A stretch of 64,000 bases of DNA from positions 1,054,001-1,118,000 of the forward strand of contig NZ_SNWR01000002.1 in assembly GCF_004362215.1 (NCBI RefSeq), in the 5' to 3' direction. The position numbers and the translations under genes were made by a program. The notes beneath the pieces are model-generated. The model saw nothing but the letters and a program-made list of their open reading frames with translations, was not told the DNA's origin and did not search any database. Shown in pieces: positions 49,461 to 58,178 of this stretch. Source of the stretch: Paractinoplanes brasiliensis (GTDB taxonomy: Bacteria; Actinomycetota; Actinomycetes; Mycobacteriales; Micromonosporaceae). How positions within the stretch are numbered: the first letter of the stretch is position 1; each line of letters starts with the position of its first letter.

Positions 49461-52265
49461 TCAGTCCTCGAACGCCTCCGGCGAGGGGCACGAACAAACC
49501 AGGTTCCGATCCCCGTACGCCCCGTCGATGCGGCGCACCGGCGGCCAGTACTTGGCCGTACGGTCCACCCCCGCGGGGAACCCGGCCACCGACCGCGGGT
49601 ACGGGTGCTCCCACTCGTCGGCCGTGACCGCCGAAGCGGTGTGCGGCGCGTTCGCCAGAGGGTTGTCCTTCGCCGGCCACACCCCCGCCGCCACCTGGTC
49701 GATCTCGCCCTTGATGGCGATCATCGCGGCGACGAACCTGTCCAGCTCGGCCAGGTCCTCGCTCTCGGTCGGCTCCACCATCAGCGTGCCGGCCACCGGG
49801 AACGACATCGTCGGCGCGTGGAAGCCGTAGTCGATCAGCCGCTTGGCCACGTCGTCGACCGTCACCCCGGTCGCCTTCGTGATCGGCCGCAGGTCGAGGA
49901 TGCACTCGTGCGCGACCAGGCCGTTGTTGCCCGCGTACAGCACCGGGAAGTGCTCGCGCAGCCGAGCCGCCACATAGTTGGCGGCCAGCACCGCCGTGCC
50001 GGTCGCCGCCACCAGCCCGTCCGGGCCCATCATCCGCAGGTACGCCCACGAGATCGGCAGAATACCGGCCGAGCCGTGCGCCGCCGCCGACACCGCGTGG
50101 TGCTCCCCCGGCTCCAACGGGTCACCCGGCAGGAACGAAGCCAGATGCCGCCGGACCGCGACCGGGCCGACACCCGGACCGCCACCGCCGTGCGGGATGC
50201 AGAACGTCTTGTGCAGGTTCAGATGCGACACGTCGGCGCCGAACGTGCCCGGCCGGGCGAACCCGACCAGCGCGTTCAGGTTGGCCCCGTCGACGTAGAC
50301 CTGCCCGCCCGCCTCGTGCACCGCCGCGCACAGATCGGCGATCGACGTCTCGTACACGCCGTGGGTCGACGGGTACGTCACCATGATCGCGGCGAGGGAC
50401 TCCGCATGCTTCTCGATCTTGGCGTGCAGGTCGGCCATGTCCACGTTGCCGAGATCGTCGCAGGCCACCACGACCACCCGCATCCCGGCCATCACGGCGC
50501 TGGCCGCGTTCGTGCCGTGCGCGCTCGACGGGATCAGGCACACGTCCCGGTGGGACTCGCCCCGCGAACGGTGATAACCCCGGATCGCCAGCAGACCGGC
50601 CAGCTCACCCTGCGACCCCGCGTTCGGCTGCACGCTCACCGCGTCGTACCCGGTGATCTCGGCCAGCCACGACTCCAGCGTCGCCACCAGCTTCTCGTAG
50701 CCGGCCGTGTTCGCCGCCGGGGCGTACGGGTGGATGTCAGCGAACTCCGGCCAGGTCACCGGCTCCATCTCGGTGGTCGCGTTCAGCTTCATCGTGCACG
50801 ACCCCAGCGGGATCATGCCCCGGTCCAGCGCGTAGTCCCGGTCGGACAGCCTGCGCAGATACCGCAGCATGCTCGTCTCGGAATGGTGCGTGCGGAACAC
50901 CGGATGCGTCAGGTACTCGCTCGTGCGCGCCAGGGGCTTCGCCCCACAATCGGCGACAGCGGTTTCCCGTACGCCGAAAGCCCGCACAACCGCAGCGACG
51001 TGCGCCTCGGTCGTCGTCTCGTCGGCCGCCACCGACACCCGGTCGGCGTCCACCAGCCGCAGGTCGATGCCGGCCTCGGCCGCCGCGGCCACCACCTCCG
51101 CCGCCCGGCCCGGGACAACCGCCGTCACCGTGTCGAAGAACGCGTCGTGCGCCACCCGCACGCCACCCGCCGTCAAGCTGCCCGCCACGGTCAACGCGTG
51201 GTGGTGCACCCGCTCGGCGATCCCCCGCAGCCCCCGCGGACCGTGGTAGACGGCGTACATGCTCGCCATCACCGCGAGCAGGACCTGCGCCGTACAGATG
51301 TTGCTGGTCGCCTTCTCACGACGGATGTGCTGCTCACGGGTCTGCAACGCCAGCCTGTACGCCGGAGCGCCGTCCGCGTCCTTCGACACGCCGACCAGCC
51401 GGCCCGGCAACGACCGCTCCAGCCCCGCCCGCACGGCCAGGTAACCGGCGTGCGGACCACCGAACCCGAGCGGCACCCCGAAACGCTGGGTCGTGCCCGC
51501 CGCGATGTCAGCCCCGATCTCCCCCGGCGCCCGCAGCAACGTCAACGCCAGCAGGTCGGCGGCCACCGTCACCAGAGCACCCCGGGCGTGCGCCGCCTCG
51601 ACGAGCGCCGCGTGATCCCGTACGGCTCCGGAAGCCCCTGGGTATTGCAGGTGCAGGCCGAAGAACTCGCCGGGCAGCGGGTCACCCGCGTCAAGATCGA
51701 CCAACTTGAGCTCGATGCCCAGCGGCTCGGCCCGCGTCCGCAGCACCGCGAGCGTCTGCGGCAACGTGTCCGCGTCCACCACGTACGTCCGGGACTTGCT
51801 CTTCGAAGCCCGCTTGGCCAGCGTCATCGCCTCGGCGACCGCGGTGCCCTCGTCCAGCATCGACGCGTTCGCCGTGGTCAACCCCGTCAGGTCGGTCACC
51901 ATGGTCTGGAAGTTGAGCAGCGCCTCCAGCCGGCCCTGGCTGATCTCCGGCTGATACGGCGTGTACGCCGTGTACCAGGCCGGGTTCTCCAGGACATTCC
52001 GCTTGATCACCGCCGGGGTGTGCGTGCCGTAGTACCCCAGCCCGATCATCGAGGTCGTCACCCTGTTCTGCGACGCGATCGCGCGCAGCTCGGCGATCGT
52101 CTCCTCCTCGGAGGCGGCCGCGGGCAGCTCCAGCGACCCGTGCCAGCGGATCACCTCGGGGATCGCCGCGTCCATCAGAGCGTCCAGCGACGCGTACCCG
52201 ATGGCCTTGAGCATGTGGGTCTGCTCTTCCGCATCCGGCCCGATATGCCGGTTGGCGAACGTCAT
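49461..52265 (-). CDS. gcvP: glycine dehydrogenase (decarboxylating), P protein
   Basis: A 934-residue PLP enzyme of the glycine cleavage system; it decarboxylates glycine and passes the aminomethyl group to the lipoyl H protein. The fused two-domain form is clear: an N-terminal half MTFANRHIGPDAEEQTHMLK ... YTPYQPEISQGRLEALLNFQ and a C-terminal half with the PLP Lys in HLNLHKTFCIPHGGGGPGVG, plus SAAAHGSAGILPISWAYLRM. ATG 52265 replaces an in-frame start at 52313 because the family starts MTFANRHIGPD and AGGAG lies 6 nt upstream. A glycine riboswitch precedes it. gcvT and gcvH are not in the window. Confidence 0.97.
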   Translation of the reverse strand: MTFANRHIGPDAEEQTHMLKAIGYASLDALMDAAIPEVIRWHGSLELPAAASEEETIAELRAIASQNRVTTSMIGLGYYGTHTPAVIKRNVLENPAWYTAYTPYQPEISQGRLEALLNFQTMVTDLTGLTTANASMLDEGTAVAEAMTLAKRASKSKSRTYVVDADTLPQTLAVLRTRAEPLGIELKLVDLDAGDPLPGEFFGLHLQYPGASGAVRDHAALVEAAHARGALVTVAADLLALTLLRAPGEIGADIAAGTTQRFGVPLGFGGPHAGYLAVRAGLERSLPGRLVGVSKDADGAPAYRLALQTREQHIRREKATSNICTAQVLLAVMASMYAVYHGPRGLRGIAERVHHHALTVAGSLTAGGVRVAHDAFFDTVTAVVPGRAAEVVAAAAEAGIDLRLVDADRVSVAADETTTEAHVAAVVRAFGVRETAVADCGAKPLARTSEYLTHPVFRTHHSETSMLRYLRRLSDRDYALDRGMIPLGSCTMKLNATTEMEPVTWPEFADIHPYAPAANTAGYEKLVATLESWLAEITGYDAVSVQPNAGSQGELAGLLAIRGYHRSRGESHRDVCLIPSSAHGTNAASAVMAGMRVVVVACDDLGNVDMADLHAKIEKHAESLAAIMVTYPSTHGVYETSIADLCAAVHEAGGQVYVDGANLNALVGFARPGTFGADVSHLNLHKTFCIPHGGGGPGVGPVAVRRHLASFLPGDPLEPGEHHAVSAAAHGSAGILPISWAYLRMMGPDGLVAATGTAVLAANYVAARLREHFPVLYAGNNGLVAHECILDLRPITKATGVTVDDVAKRLIDYGFHAPTMSFPVAGTLMVEPTESEDLAELDRFVAAMIAIKGEIDQVAAGVWPAKDNPLANAPHTASAVTADEWEHPYPRSVAGFPAGVDRTAKYWPPVRRIDGAYGDRNLVCSCPSPEAFED

Positions 52266-52362
52266 GGCGGCTCCTGACAGAGAGGTCGACAAGGCGGCCT
52301 CCCCCTCTGTCACACCAGCCGGTCTTTTTCGCCCAGCCGCAATGCTTCAGAGTCGCGAGCCC

Positions 52363-52446
52363 ACGCGGTCCTTTTGCCTGAGAGGTTCCGGGGAGGATTT
52401 GCCCCTTCGGCGCCGAGGTCGACCCTCGGTCTCTCCCGCATGGCTA
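52363..52446 (-). ncRNA. glycine riboswitch upstream of gcvP
   Basis: Read on the minus strand, GCGGGAGAGACC begins the element, then GGCGCCGAAGGGGCAA (the hallmark CCGAAGGGGCAA), then GGAACCTCTCAGGCAAAAGG and ACCG. These are the conserved glycine aptamer segments in order. A second complete aptamer is not visible in the 97 bp before the gene; instead a hairpin GACAGAG...CTCTGTC (52274-52312) ends next to the AGGAG ribosome site and may be the expression platform. Glycine is expected to turn gcvP on. Confidence 0.95.
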
Positions 52447-52487
52447 CCCTCCAACCTACCAGCGATCATGGTCGGGGCCGCTATCTC

Positions 52488-52493
52488 TAGGGT
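52488..52493 (+). promoter_or_regulatory. -10 hexamer TAGGGT of the aldo-keto reductase gene
   Basis: TAGGGT ends exactly 6 nt before GTG 52500 with no ribosome site between, the standard leaderless layout in actinomycetes. Confidence 0.55.
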
Positions 52494-52499
52494 GGGGTT

Positions 52500-53495
52500 G
52501 TGACCTACACCCCCGCGAGCAACCGCTACGACACCATGCCCTACCGGCGGACCGGCCGAAGCGGGCTGCGCCTGCCCGTCATCTCGCTCGGACTGTGGCA
52601 CAACTTCGGCCACGAACGGCCCTGGCAACGCCAGCGCGACATCGTGCTGCGCGCCTTCGACCTCGGCGTCACCCATTTCGACCTGGCCAACAACTACGGC
52701 CCGCCGCCCGGCAGCGCCGAGCAGAACTTCGGCCGCATCCTGGCCGGCGACCTCAAAGCCCACCGCGACGAAATCGTCGTGTCGACCAAAGCCGGATACG
52801 AGATGTGGCCCGGACCGTACGGCGATTTCGGCTCCCGCAAATACCTGGTCAGCTCGCTCGACCAGTCGCTGAAACGGCTCGGCCTCGACTACGTCGACAT
52901 TTTCTACCACCACCGGCCCGACCCGGAGACCCCGCTCGAGGAAACCATGGGCGCCCTCGACGCCGTCGTACGCGCGGGCAAGGCCCAATACGTCGGCCTG
53001 TCCAACTACGACTCGTCGCAGACGGCGGCCGCGGCGGCCATTCTGCGCGATCTCGGCACGCCGCTGCTCATTCACCAGCCGTCGTACTCGATCCTCAACC
53101 GCCGGATCGAGAAGGACAACCTGCTCGACACCCTCGGCGAGGCCGGCGCCGGCTGCATCGCCTTCAGCCCTCTGCAGCAGGGACTGCTGACCGACCGCTA
53201 TCTCAACGGCATTCCCGACGATTCCCGCGTCCGAACCAGCCGGTTCCTCAACGAGGACGCCCTGGACAACCGGACACTCGCACGGCTGCACGCGCTCAAC
53301 GACATAGCCCGTCGGCGCGGGCAGTCCCTGGCCCAGATGGCCCTCGCCTGGGCCCTGCGCGACGAACGCATGACCAGCCTCATCATCGGCGCCAGCAGCG
53401 TGCAACAGCTCGAGGACAACGTCGCCGCCGTCGGCAACCTGGCCCTGTCCGAGGCCGAACTGGGCGACATCGACGGCACCGTCCTCGACCTGTAA
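52500..53495 (+). CDS. aldo/keto reductase (YghZ/GpsA-type, L-glyceraldehyde-3-phosphate-reductase-like)
   Basis: A 331-residue NADPH-dependent TIM-barrel reductase. Catalytic tetrad residues are visible: Asp/Tyr in THFDLANNYGPPPGSAEQNF, Lys in VVSTKAGYEMWPGPYG, and His in DIFYHHRPDPETPLEETMGA. The cofactor-binding C-terminus is IIGASSVQQLEDNVAAV. NNYGPPPGSAE followed by MWPGPYG is typical of the YghZ group, which reduces aldehydes such as L-glyceraldehyde 3-phosphate or methylglyoxal. Leaderless GTG start. Divergent from the gcvP riboswitch leader. Confidence 0.93.
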   Translation: MTYTPASNRYDTMPYRRTGRSGLRLPVISLGLWHNFGHERPWQRQRDIVLRAFDLGVTHFDLANNYGPPPGSAEQNFGRILAGDLKAHRDEIVVSTKAGYEMWPGPYGDFGSRKYLVSSLDQSLKRLGLDYVDIFYHHRPDPETPLEETMGALDAVVRAGKAQYVGLSNYDSSQTAAAAAILRDLGTPLLIHQPSYSILNRRIEKDNLLDTLGEAGAGCIAFSPLQQGLLTDRYLNGIPDDSRVRTSRFLNEDALDNRTLARLHALNDIARRRGQSLAQMALAWALRDERMTSLIIGASSVQQLEDNVAAVGNLALSEAELGDIDGTVLDL

Positions 53496-53535
53496 ATCGG
53501 CTGCTGGTCCTGCGTTCCGCGGCCGGCTTCGTCGC

Positions 53536-53930
53536 ATGATCGAGCACACGGTTCTCGCGGTCGTGGTGGGGTCACGGGCGTACGGACTCTCCGGCCCCGG
53601 ATCCGACCACGACCGCCGCGGCGTGTCCGTGGCGCCGACCCGCTCGTTCTGGAGCCTCGACAAACCCGTTACCCACTTCGACGGGCCCCTCGACGAACAG
53701 TTCTGCACGCTCGCCCTACAGGACAACCCGACCGTGCTCGAAGTGCTCTGGTCCCCCATCGTCGAGAAGTGACCTGGGCCGGCGCCGAACTGCTTTTCCG
53801 TCCGGCACGCCTTCCCGTCGCAAAGAGCCGCTTCCACGTACGGGCAATACGCGCGCGACCAGCTCAACCGGATCGCCGCCCGGCGCGCGGGGAATGCGGC
53901 ACCGGCCCCTCCGGCGTTCGCCTCAGGAGT
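53536..53930 (+). pseudogene. nucleotidyltransferase-domain protein, frameshifted and truncated
   Basis: MIEHTVLAVVVGSRAYGLSG then PGSDHDRRGVSV is the GSxxxG...SDxD nucleotidyltransferase core. The frame continues to LEVLWSPIVEK and stops at 53770. The expected continuation TWAGAELLFRPARL lies one frame over, and SQRAASTYGQYARDQLNRIA returns to the original frame by 53820, so two compensating shifts are present, after which similarity is lost. Full-length relatives are about 250-300 residues. Non-functional remnant. Confidence 0.75.
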
Positions 53931-54000
53931 CGGCCCGGAACCTCTGTTCGGGCTGTCGCCGAAGGCGTCGTTTCTGTGGGTTCCGGCTCTTCCGCTAAGG

Positions 54001-54018
54001 CGTCCTAGGATACTAGGA
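54001..54018. promoter_or_regulatory. CGTCCTAGGATACTAGGA palindromic element
   Basis: TCCTAG-GATA-CTAGGA is a perfect 6-bp inverted repeat. It shares CGTCCTAGGA with 34859 and 45163. It lies 38 bp before the next gene start, so it could be an operator or an upstream promoter element. Confidence 0.35.
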
Positions 54019-54043
54019 ATTCTGTTTCCGCGGGTTGTCGGTT

Positions 54044-54049
54044 TACGCT
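54044..54049 (+). promoter_or_regulatory. -10 hexamer TACGCT, leaderless spacing
   Basis: TACGCT ends 6 nt before ATG 54056, the same spacing as at 52488 and 54688. No ribosome site intervenes. Confidence 0.5.
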
Positions 54050-54055
54050 GATCGC

Positions 54056-54430
54056 ATGTCCACCGCTGCTCGTGTCGCTGTTCACCTCGCTCGGCCCCAC
54101 CGGCCGGTTCTGGTGGCCGGAACACTGAGCGAATTGACCGGCCCCACCCACGGCCTCATCGAGTTGCCTCTGCGCCTTTGGTGGGGGCCGCAGCGGGCGT
54201 TCGACCTCTCCTCGCCGACGATGCTGGCGTGGATGTACGAGAACGTTCTGCGCGAGGCCATTCGGGTCGAGGAACTGCGCACCTATCTGCACGGGCCGAC
54301 GCTCGCCGAGGTGTGGCGCGACCTCAACCTGCCCCGAGGGGTTCGCGCCGCCTGGGAGACTCGTCACCCACGGCTGAGGCGGGCTGCGGCTCGGCCGGGG
54401 TCTGAACTGCTGGCCACCGCGTCCCGCTGA
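54056..54430 (+). CDS. hypothetical actinomycete protein
   Basis: A 124-residue protein, MSTAARVAVHLARPHRPVLV, with LSELTGPTHGLIELPLRLWW, PTMLAWMYENVLREAIRVEE and LRTYLHGPTLAEVWRDLNLP, ending basic (RLRRAAARPG). No signal peptide or named domain recognised; the WW and HGP...W features suggest a folded domain. ATG 54056 is supported by a leaderless promoter. It lies between two nucleotidyltransferase genes, one broken, but nothing links it to them functionally. Confidence 0.65.
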   Translation: MSTAARVAVHLARPHRPVLVAGTLSELTGPTHGLIELPLRLWWGPQRAFDLSSPTMLAWMYENVLREAIRVEELRTYLHGPTLAEVWRDLNLPRGVRAAWETRHPRLRRAAARPGSELLATASR

Positions 54431-54687
54431 ACGGCAGCGCCTGCTCGGCCCACCGGCTCAAGATCGCGCCGCCAACAAAGCCGCGCCGCCAACAAATAGC
54501 CGCGCCGACAAGACCCACCCCAACCGGGGGACCTCCACCCTCCCCGATTCTAGTGGCCGTTCGTGATCTTCGGGGCAGCGAGAGGGCGGTCTGTGGACAA
54601 GTCCGGGGCTGTGGACAACAGGAACGATCAGCCGAAGTCTGCTAGCCGGCACGGGCGGGCCCGTCGTACCGGCGGCAACCCGGCCGA

Positions 54688-54693
54688 TAACCT
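54688..54693 (+). promoter_or_regulatory. -10 hexamer TAACCT, leaderless spacing
   Basis: TAACCT ends 6 nt before ATG 54700. Third case of TANNNT + 6 nt + start between 52.4 and 54.7 kb. Confidence 0.5.
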
Positions 54694-54699
54694 GGCTCG

Positions 54700-55359
54700 A
54701 TGCCGAGCAGCGACGTCGATGACTTCTACGCAGACGTCGCGCGGATTGCGCTTGCCGTGGCCACCAAGCATGGCTTTGTGCTCGGCGGGGGCTTCGCCTG
54801 GCTGGTCAACGGGCTGGTGGAGCGCCCCACCGAGGACGTCGACCTCTTCACCGACACGGCCGGCGGCGTCGCGGCGGCCGCCGGGGAGGTGAGCGCCGCG
54901 CTGAACGAAGCCGGCTACCGGGTCGTGCGGGAGGAGGGTGACGAGCTTTTCGAGGGGATGGACGAGGACCTTCAGGAGTTCCTGGTCGCCGGGGAGCGCC
55001 GGGCGTTGCGGCTGACGTTGTGCCGGCTCGATCGGCACCGGACGCCCGTGGTGATGGAGGTCGGTCCGGTCATGCATCTGGACGACCTGGTCGCCACGAA
55101 GGTCGCGGCGCTGGTCAACCGGCGGGAGGTGCGTGACTACATCGACGTCGCGGCCGCGCTGGACCGGTATTCGCTCCCCCAGCTGCTGGCCCTGGGGCGC
55201 CGGGCCGACCCGGCGCTCGACCCGGAGGACGTGGCCGACGCCGGACGTTACCTGGACAGGCTGGACGACGCCCGGTTCGCGCTGTACGGGCTCGACCGGC
55301 GACAAATCGCGGAACTGCGGCAAAGCCTCGCGCAGTGGCCCCGCACGTCATCCATATAG
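54700..55359 (+). CDS. AbiEii/AbiGii-like nucleotidyltransferase
   Basis: A 219-residue nucleotidyltransferase-fold protein. HGFVLGGGFAWLVNGLVERP then TEDVDLFTD is the GG...DxDLF signature of the AbiEii/MNT-like group, with both catalytic Asp residues in DVDLF. MHLDDLVATKVAALVNRREV with RDYIDVAAAL matches the usual C-terminal KxxAL..R..RDYxD block. AbiEii proteins can be toxins of type IV systems that modify tRNA, but the AbiEi antitoxin gene is not adjacent, so this may be a solitary relative. Leaderless start. Confidence 0.78.
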   Translation: MPSSDVDDFYADVARIALAVATKHGFVLGGGFAWLVNGLVERPTEDVDLFTDTAGGVAAAAGEVSAALNEAGYRVVREEGDELFEGMDEDLQEFLVAGERRALRLTLCRLDRHRTPVVMEVGPVMHLDDLVATKVAALVNRREVRDYIDVAAALDRYSLPQLLALGRRADPALDPEDVADAGRYLDRLDDARFALYGLDRRQIAELRQSLAQWPRTSSI

Positions 55360-55360
55360 T
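55355..55360 (+). promoter_or_regulatory. -10 hexamer TATAGT of the helicase gene
   Basis: TATAGT overlaps the end of the upstream gene and would start a ~45-nt leader before the helicase ATG at 55412, which has AAAGG about 6 nt upstream. Confidence 0.45.
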
Positions 55361-55411
55361 TGACGGACGTCCACCAGCCCACCCGCCGCCCATCATCGGA
55401 TTAAAGGCCTC

Positions 55412-57904
55412 ATGCTGCTGACCGACCGCCTCCCCGGCTCCAACGATCCCGACGCCGTGTTCGACGCCTTCCAGAAATGGGCGACCGAGCAGGGCCTGGC
55501 CCTCTACACCCATCAGGAAGAGGCGCTCATCGAGATCGCCACCGGGGCGAACGTCATCCTGAACACCCCGACCGGGTCGGGCAAGAGCCTGGTGGCGACC
55601 GGGGCCCACTTCGTCGCGCTGGCCGACGGGCGCACCACCTTCTACACCGCACCGATCAAGGCCCTGGTCAGCGAGAAGTTCTTCGCCCTGTGCGCGATCT
55701 TCGGGGCGCACAACGTGGGCATGCTGACCGGTGACGCCAGCGTGAACGCGGACGCCCCGATCATCTGCTGCACGGCCGAGGTCCTGGCCAACCTGGCGCT
55801 GCGCGAGGGGGCGGACGCCGACGTCGGTCAGGTCGTGATGGACGAGTTCCACTTCTACGCCGAACCCGACCGCGGGTGGGCCTGGCAGGTGCCGCTGATC
55901 GAGCTGCCGCAGGCCCAGTTCATCCTCATGTCGGCGACACTCGGCGACACCACGCGCTTCGTCGACGACCTGTCCCGGCGTACGGGCCGGGAAACCGCCG
56001 TGGTGGCGAGCGTCGAGCGTCCCGTCCCGCTCCTTTTCTCGTACGCGATGACGCCCTTGCACGAGACGATCGAGGAGCTGCTGCAGACCAAGCAGGCGCC
56101 GGTCTACATCGTGCACTTCACGCAGGCCGCCGCGCTGGAACGGGCGCAGTCGCTGATGAGCATCAACATGGCGACCCGCGACGAGAAGGACAGGATCGCG
56201 GCGGCCATCGGCAACTTCCGGTTCACGGCGGGCTTCGGCAAGCAGCTGTCCCGGCTCGTGCGGCACGGCATCGGCGTGCACCACGCGGGCATGCTGCCCA
56301 AATACCGCCGCCTCGTCGAGACCCTGGCGCAGGCGGGGCTGCTCAAGGTCATCTGTGGCACGGACACGCTGGGTGTCGGCATCAACGTGCCGATCCGTAC
56401 GGTGCTGTTCACCGGCCTTTCCAAGTACGACGGGGTGAAGACCCGCCTGTTGAAGGCACGCGAGTTCCACCAGATCGCCGGGCGCGCCGGCCGGGCCGGG
56501 TTCGACACGCTCGGCACCGTGATCGTGCAGGCCCCCGAGCATGTGATCGACAACGAGCGGGCGCTGGCCAAGGCGGGCGACGACCCGAAGAAACGGCGCA
56601 AGGTCGTCCGCAAGAAGCCGCCGGAGGGCACGATCGGCTGGGGTCAGCCCACCTTCGACCGGCTCGTGGCCGCCGACCCCGAGCCGCTGACCAGCTCGTT
56701 CCAGGTGTCGCACGCGATGCTGCTCAACGTGATCTCGCGCGGCGGGGACCCGTTCGTGGCGATGCGGCACCTGCTCACGGACAACCATGAGGAGCCCGCG
56801 GCCCAGCGCCGGCACATCCGGCGGGCCATCGGCATCGCCCGCGCGCTGATGGCGGGCGGGGTCATCGAACGTACGGCGGAGGGGACGTACCGGCTCACCG
56901 AGGACCTGCAGCTCGACTTCGCGCTCAACCAGGCCCTGTCGCCGTTCGCGCTGGCCTGCCTGGAACTGCTCGACCGGGAGGCGCCCGACTACCCGCTCGA
57001 CGTGGTGTCGGTGATCGAGTCGACGCTCGAGGACCCGCGGCAGGTGCTCTCGGCGCAGCGGCAGAAGGCCCGCGGCGAGGCCGTCAACGCGATGAAGGCC
57101 GAGGGCATCGAGTACGAGGAGCGGATGACGCTGCTCGAGGACGTGACCCACCCGCGGCCGCTGCTGGAGCTCCTCGAAGCCGCGTACGAGACGTACCGGC
57201 AGGGTCACCCGTGGGTCGCCGACTACGAGCTCAAACCCAAGAGCGTCGTACGGGACATGTACGAGCGGGCGATGACCTTCACCGAGTACGTGTCGTTCTA
57301 CGGGCTGTCCCGCTCCGAGGGTCTCGTGCTGCGCTACCTGGCCGACGCGTACCGGGCGCTGCGGCAGACCGTGCCGGAGGACGCCCGTACGGAGGAACTG
57401 ACCGACCTGATCGAATGGCTCGGCGAACTCGTGCGGCAGGTCGACTCGAGCCTGCTCGACGAGTGGGAGCGGCTGCGCAACCCGGGTGAGCAGGTCGAAG
57501 AGGTGCGCCTCGACGACAAGCCGCCCGCGGTCACCCGCAACACCCGCGCGTTCCGGGTGCTGGTGCGCAACGCGATGTTCCGCCGGGTCGAGCTGGCCGC
57601 GCTGCGCCGCTGGGACCTGCTGGGCGAGATGGACGCGGAGTCGGGCTGGACCGCGGACCGGTGGGAGGACGCGATCCTCGACTACTTCGACGAGTACGAC
57701 TCGCTCGGCACCGGCCCGTCCGCGCGGGGCCCGGCGTTCCTGCACATCGAGGCCGGCCCGGCCGCGTGGGTGGTGCGGCAGGTCTTCGAGGACCCGGAGG
57801 GCGACCACGACTGGGGCATCGAGGCCACTGTCGATCTCGCCGCCTCCGACGAGGCCGGCGCGGCGGCCATCGTCGTCACCGCCGTCGGCCCCCACTCCGG
57901 CTGA
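55412..57904 (+). CDS. Ski2/Mtr4-like DEAD/DEAH-box helicase (DUF3516 type)
   Basis: An 830-residue superfamily-2 helicase. Q-like LYTHQEEALIEIA, motif I NTPTGSGKSLVA, motif Ia YTAPIKALVSEKF, motif II VVMDEFHFY (DEFH), motif III LMSATLGD, motif IV region YIVHFTQ, motif V CGTDTLGVGINVPIRT, motif VI HQIAGRAGRAGFD. The C-terminal half (about residues 420-830) is the DUF3516-type domain with few known motifs. Probably an RNA or DNA helicase of unknown pathway found widely in actinomycetes. No operon partner. Confidence 0.93.
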   Translation: MLLTDRLPGSNDPDAVFDAFQKWATEQGLALYTHQEEALIEIATGANVILNTPTGSGKSLVATGAHFVALADGRTTFYTAPIKALVSEKFFALCAIFGAHNVGMLTGDASVNADAPIICCTAEVLANLALREGADADVGQVVMDEFHFYAEPDRGWAWQVPLIELPQAQFILMSATLGDTTRFVDDLSRRTGRETAVVASVERPVPLLFSYAMTPLHETIEELLQTKQAPVYIVHFTQAAALERAQSLMSINMATRDEKDRIAAAIGNFRFTAGFGKQLSRLVRHGIGVHHAGMLPKYRRLVETLAQAGLLKVICGTDTLGVGINVPIRTVLFTGLSKYDGVKTRLLKAREFHQIAGRAGRAGFDTLGTVIVQAPEHVIDNERALAKAGDDPKKRRKVVRKKPPEGTIGWGQPTFDRLVAADPEPLTSSFQVSHAMLLNVISRGGDPFVAMRHLLTDNHEEPAAQRRHIRRAIGIARALMAGGVIERTAEGTYRLTEDLQLDFALNQALSPFALACLELLDREAPDYPLDVVSVIESTLEDPRQVLSAQRQKARGEAVNAMKAEGIEYEERMTLLEDVTHPRPLLELLEAAYETYRQGHPWVADYELKPKSVVRDMYERAMTFTEYVSFYGLSRSEGLVLRYLADAYRALRQTVPEDARTEELTDLIEWLGELVRQVDSSLLDEWERLRNPGEQVEEVRLDDKPPAVTRNTRAFRVLVRNAMFRRVELAALRRWDLLGEMDAESGWTADRWEDAILDYFDEYDSLGTGPSARGPAFLHIEAGPAAWVVRQVFEDPEGDHDWGIEATVDLAASDEAGAAAIVVTAVGPHSG

Positions 57905-58178
57905 TGGCGGTCTCCACATCCGACATTTACGATTCTTCGGTTTCACGGGAAACGGGCGACGGACCCCGGTCTCCGAGGCGACGTCGGTGCACGGCCAGGT
58001 CACGGCGTAAGCTCGAAGCCGACCGGTCCGGCCCGCGGCCTCACCGCCGAAGCCCGGAACGGGTCACGTTTCCACCGTAAGAGGCAAAACCCGGCTGGTG
58101 CCGTCCACCGATACTGGTCTCGACGCCCCGGCGTCAGTAACGTGACCACTTGATCGCCGGTGGCCCCGAGGAGTGACC

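Noticed and set aside
49605..52277. 890-codon plus-strand frame opposite gcvP
   Set aside because: Arg/His/Gln-rich antisense product; gcvP is certain.
55115..58003. 962-codon minus-strand frame opposite the helicase
   Set aside because: Shadow of a helicase with all SF2 motifs on the other strand.
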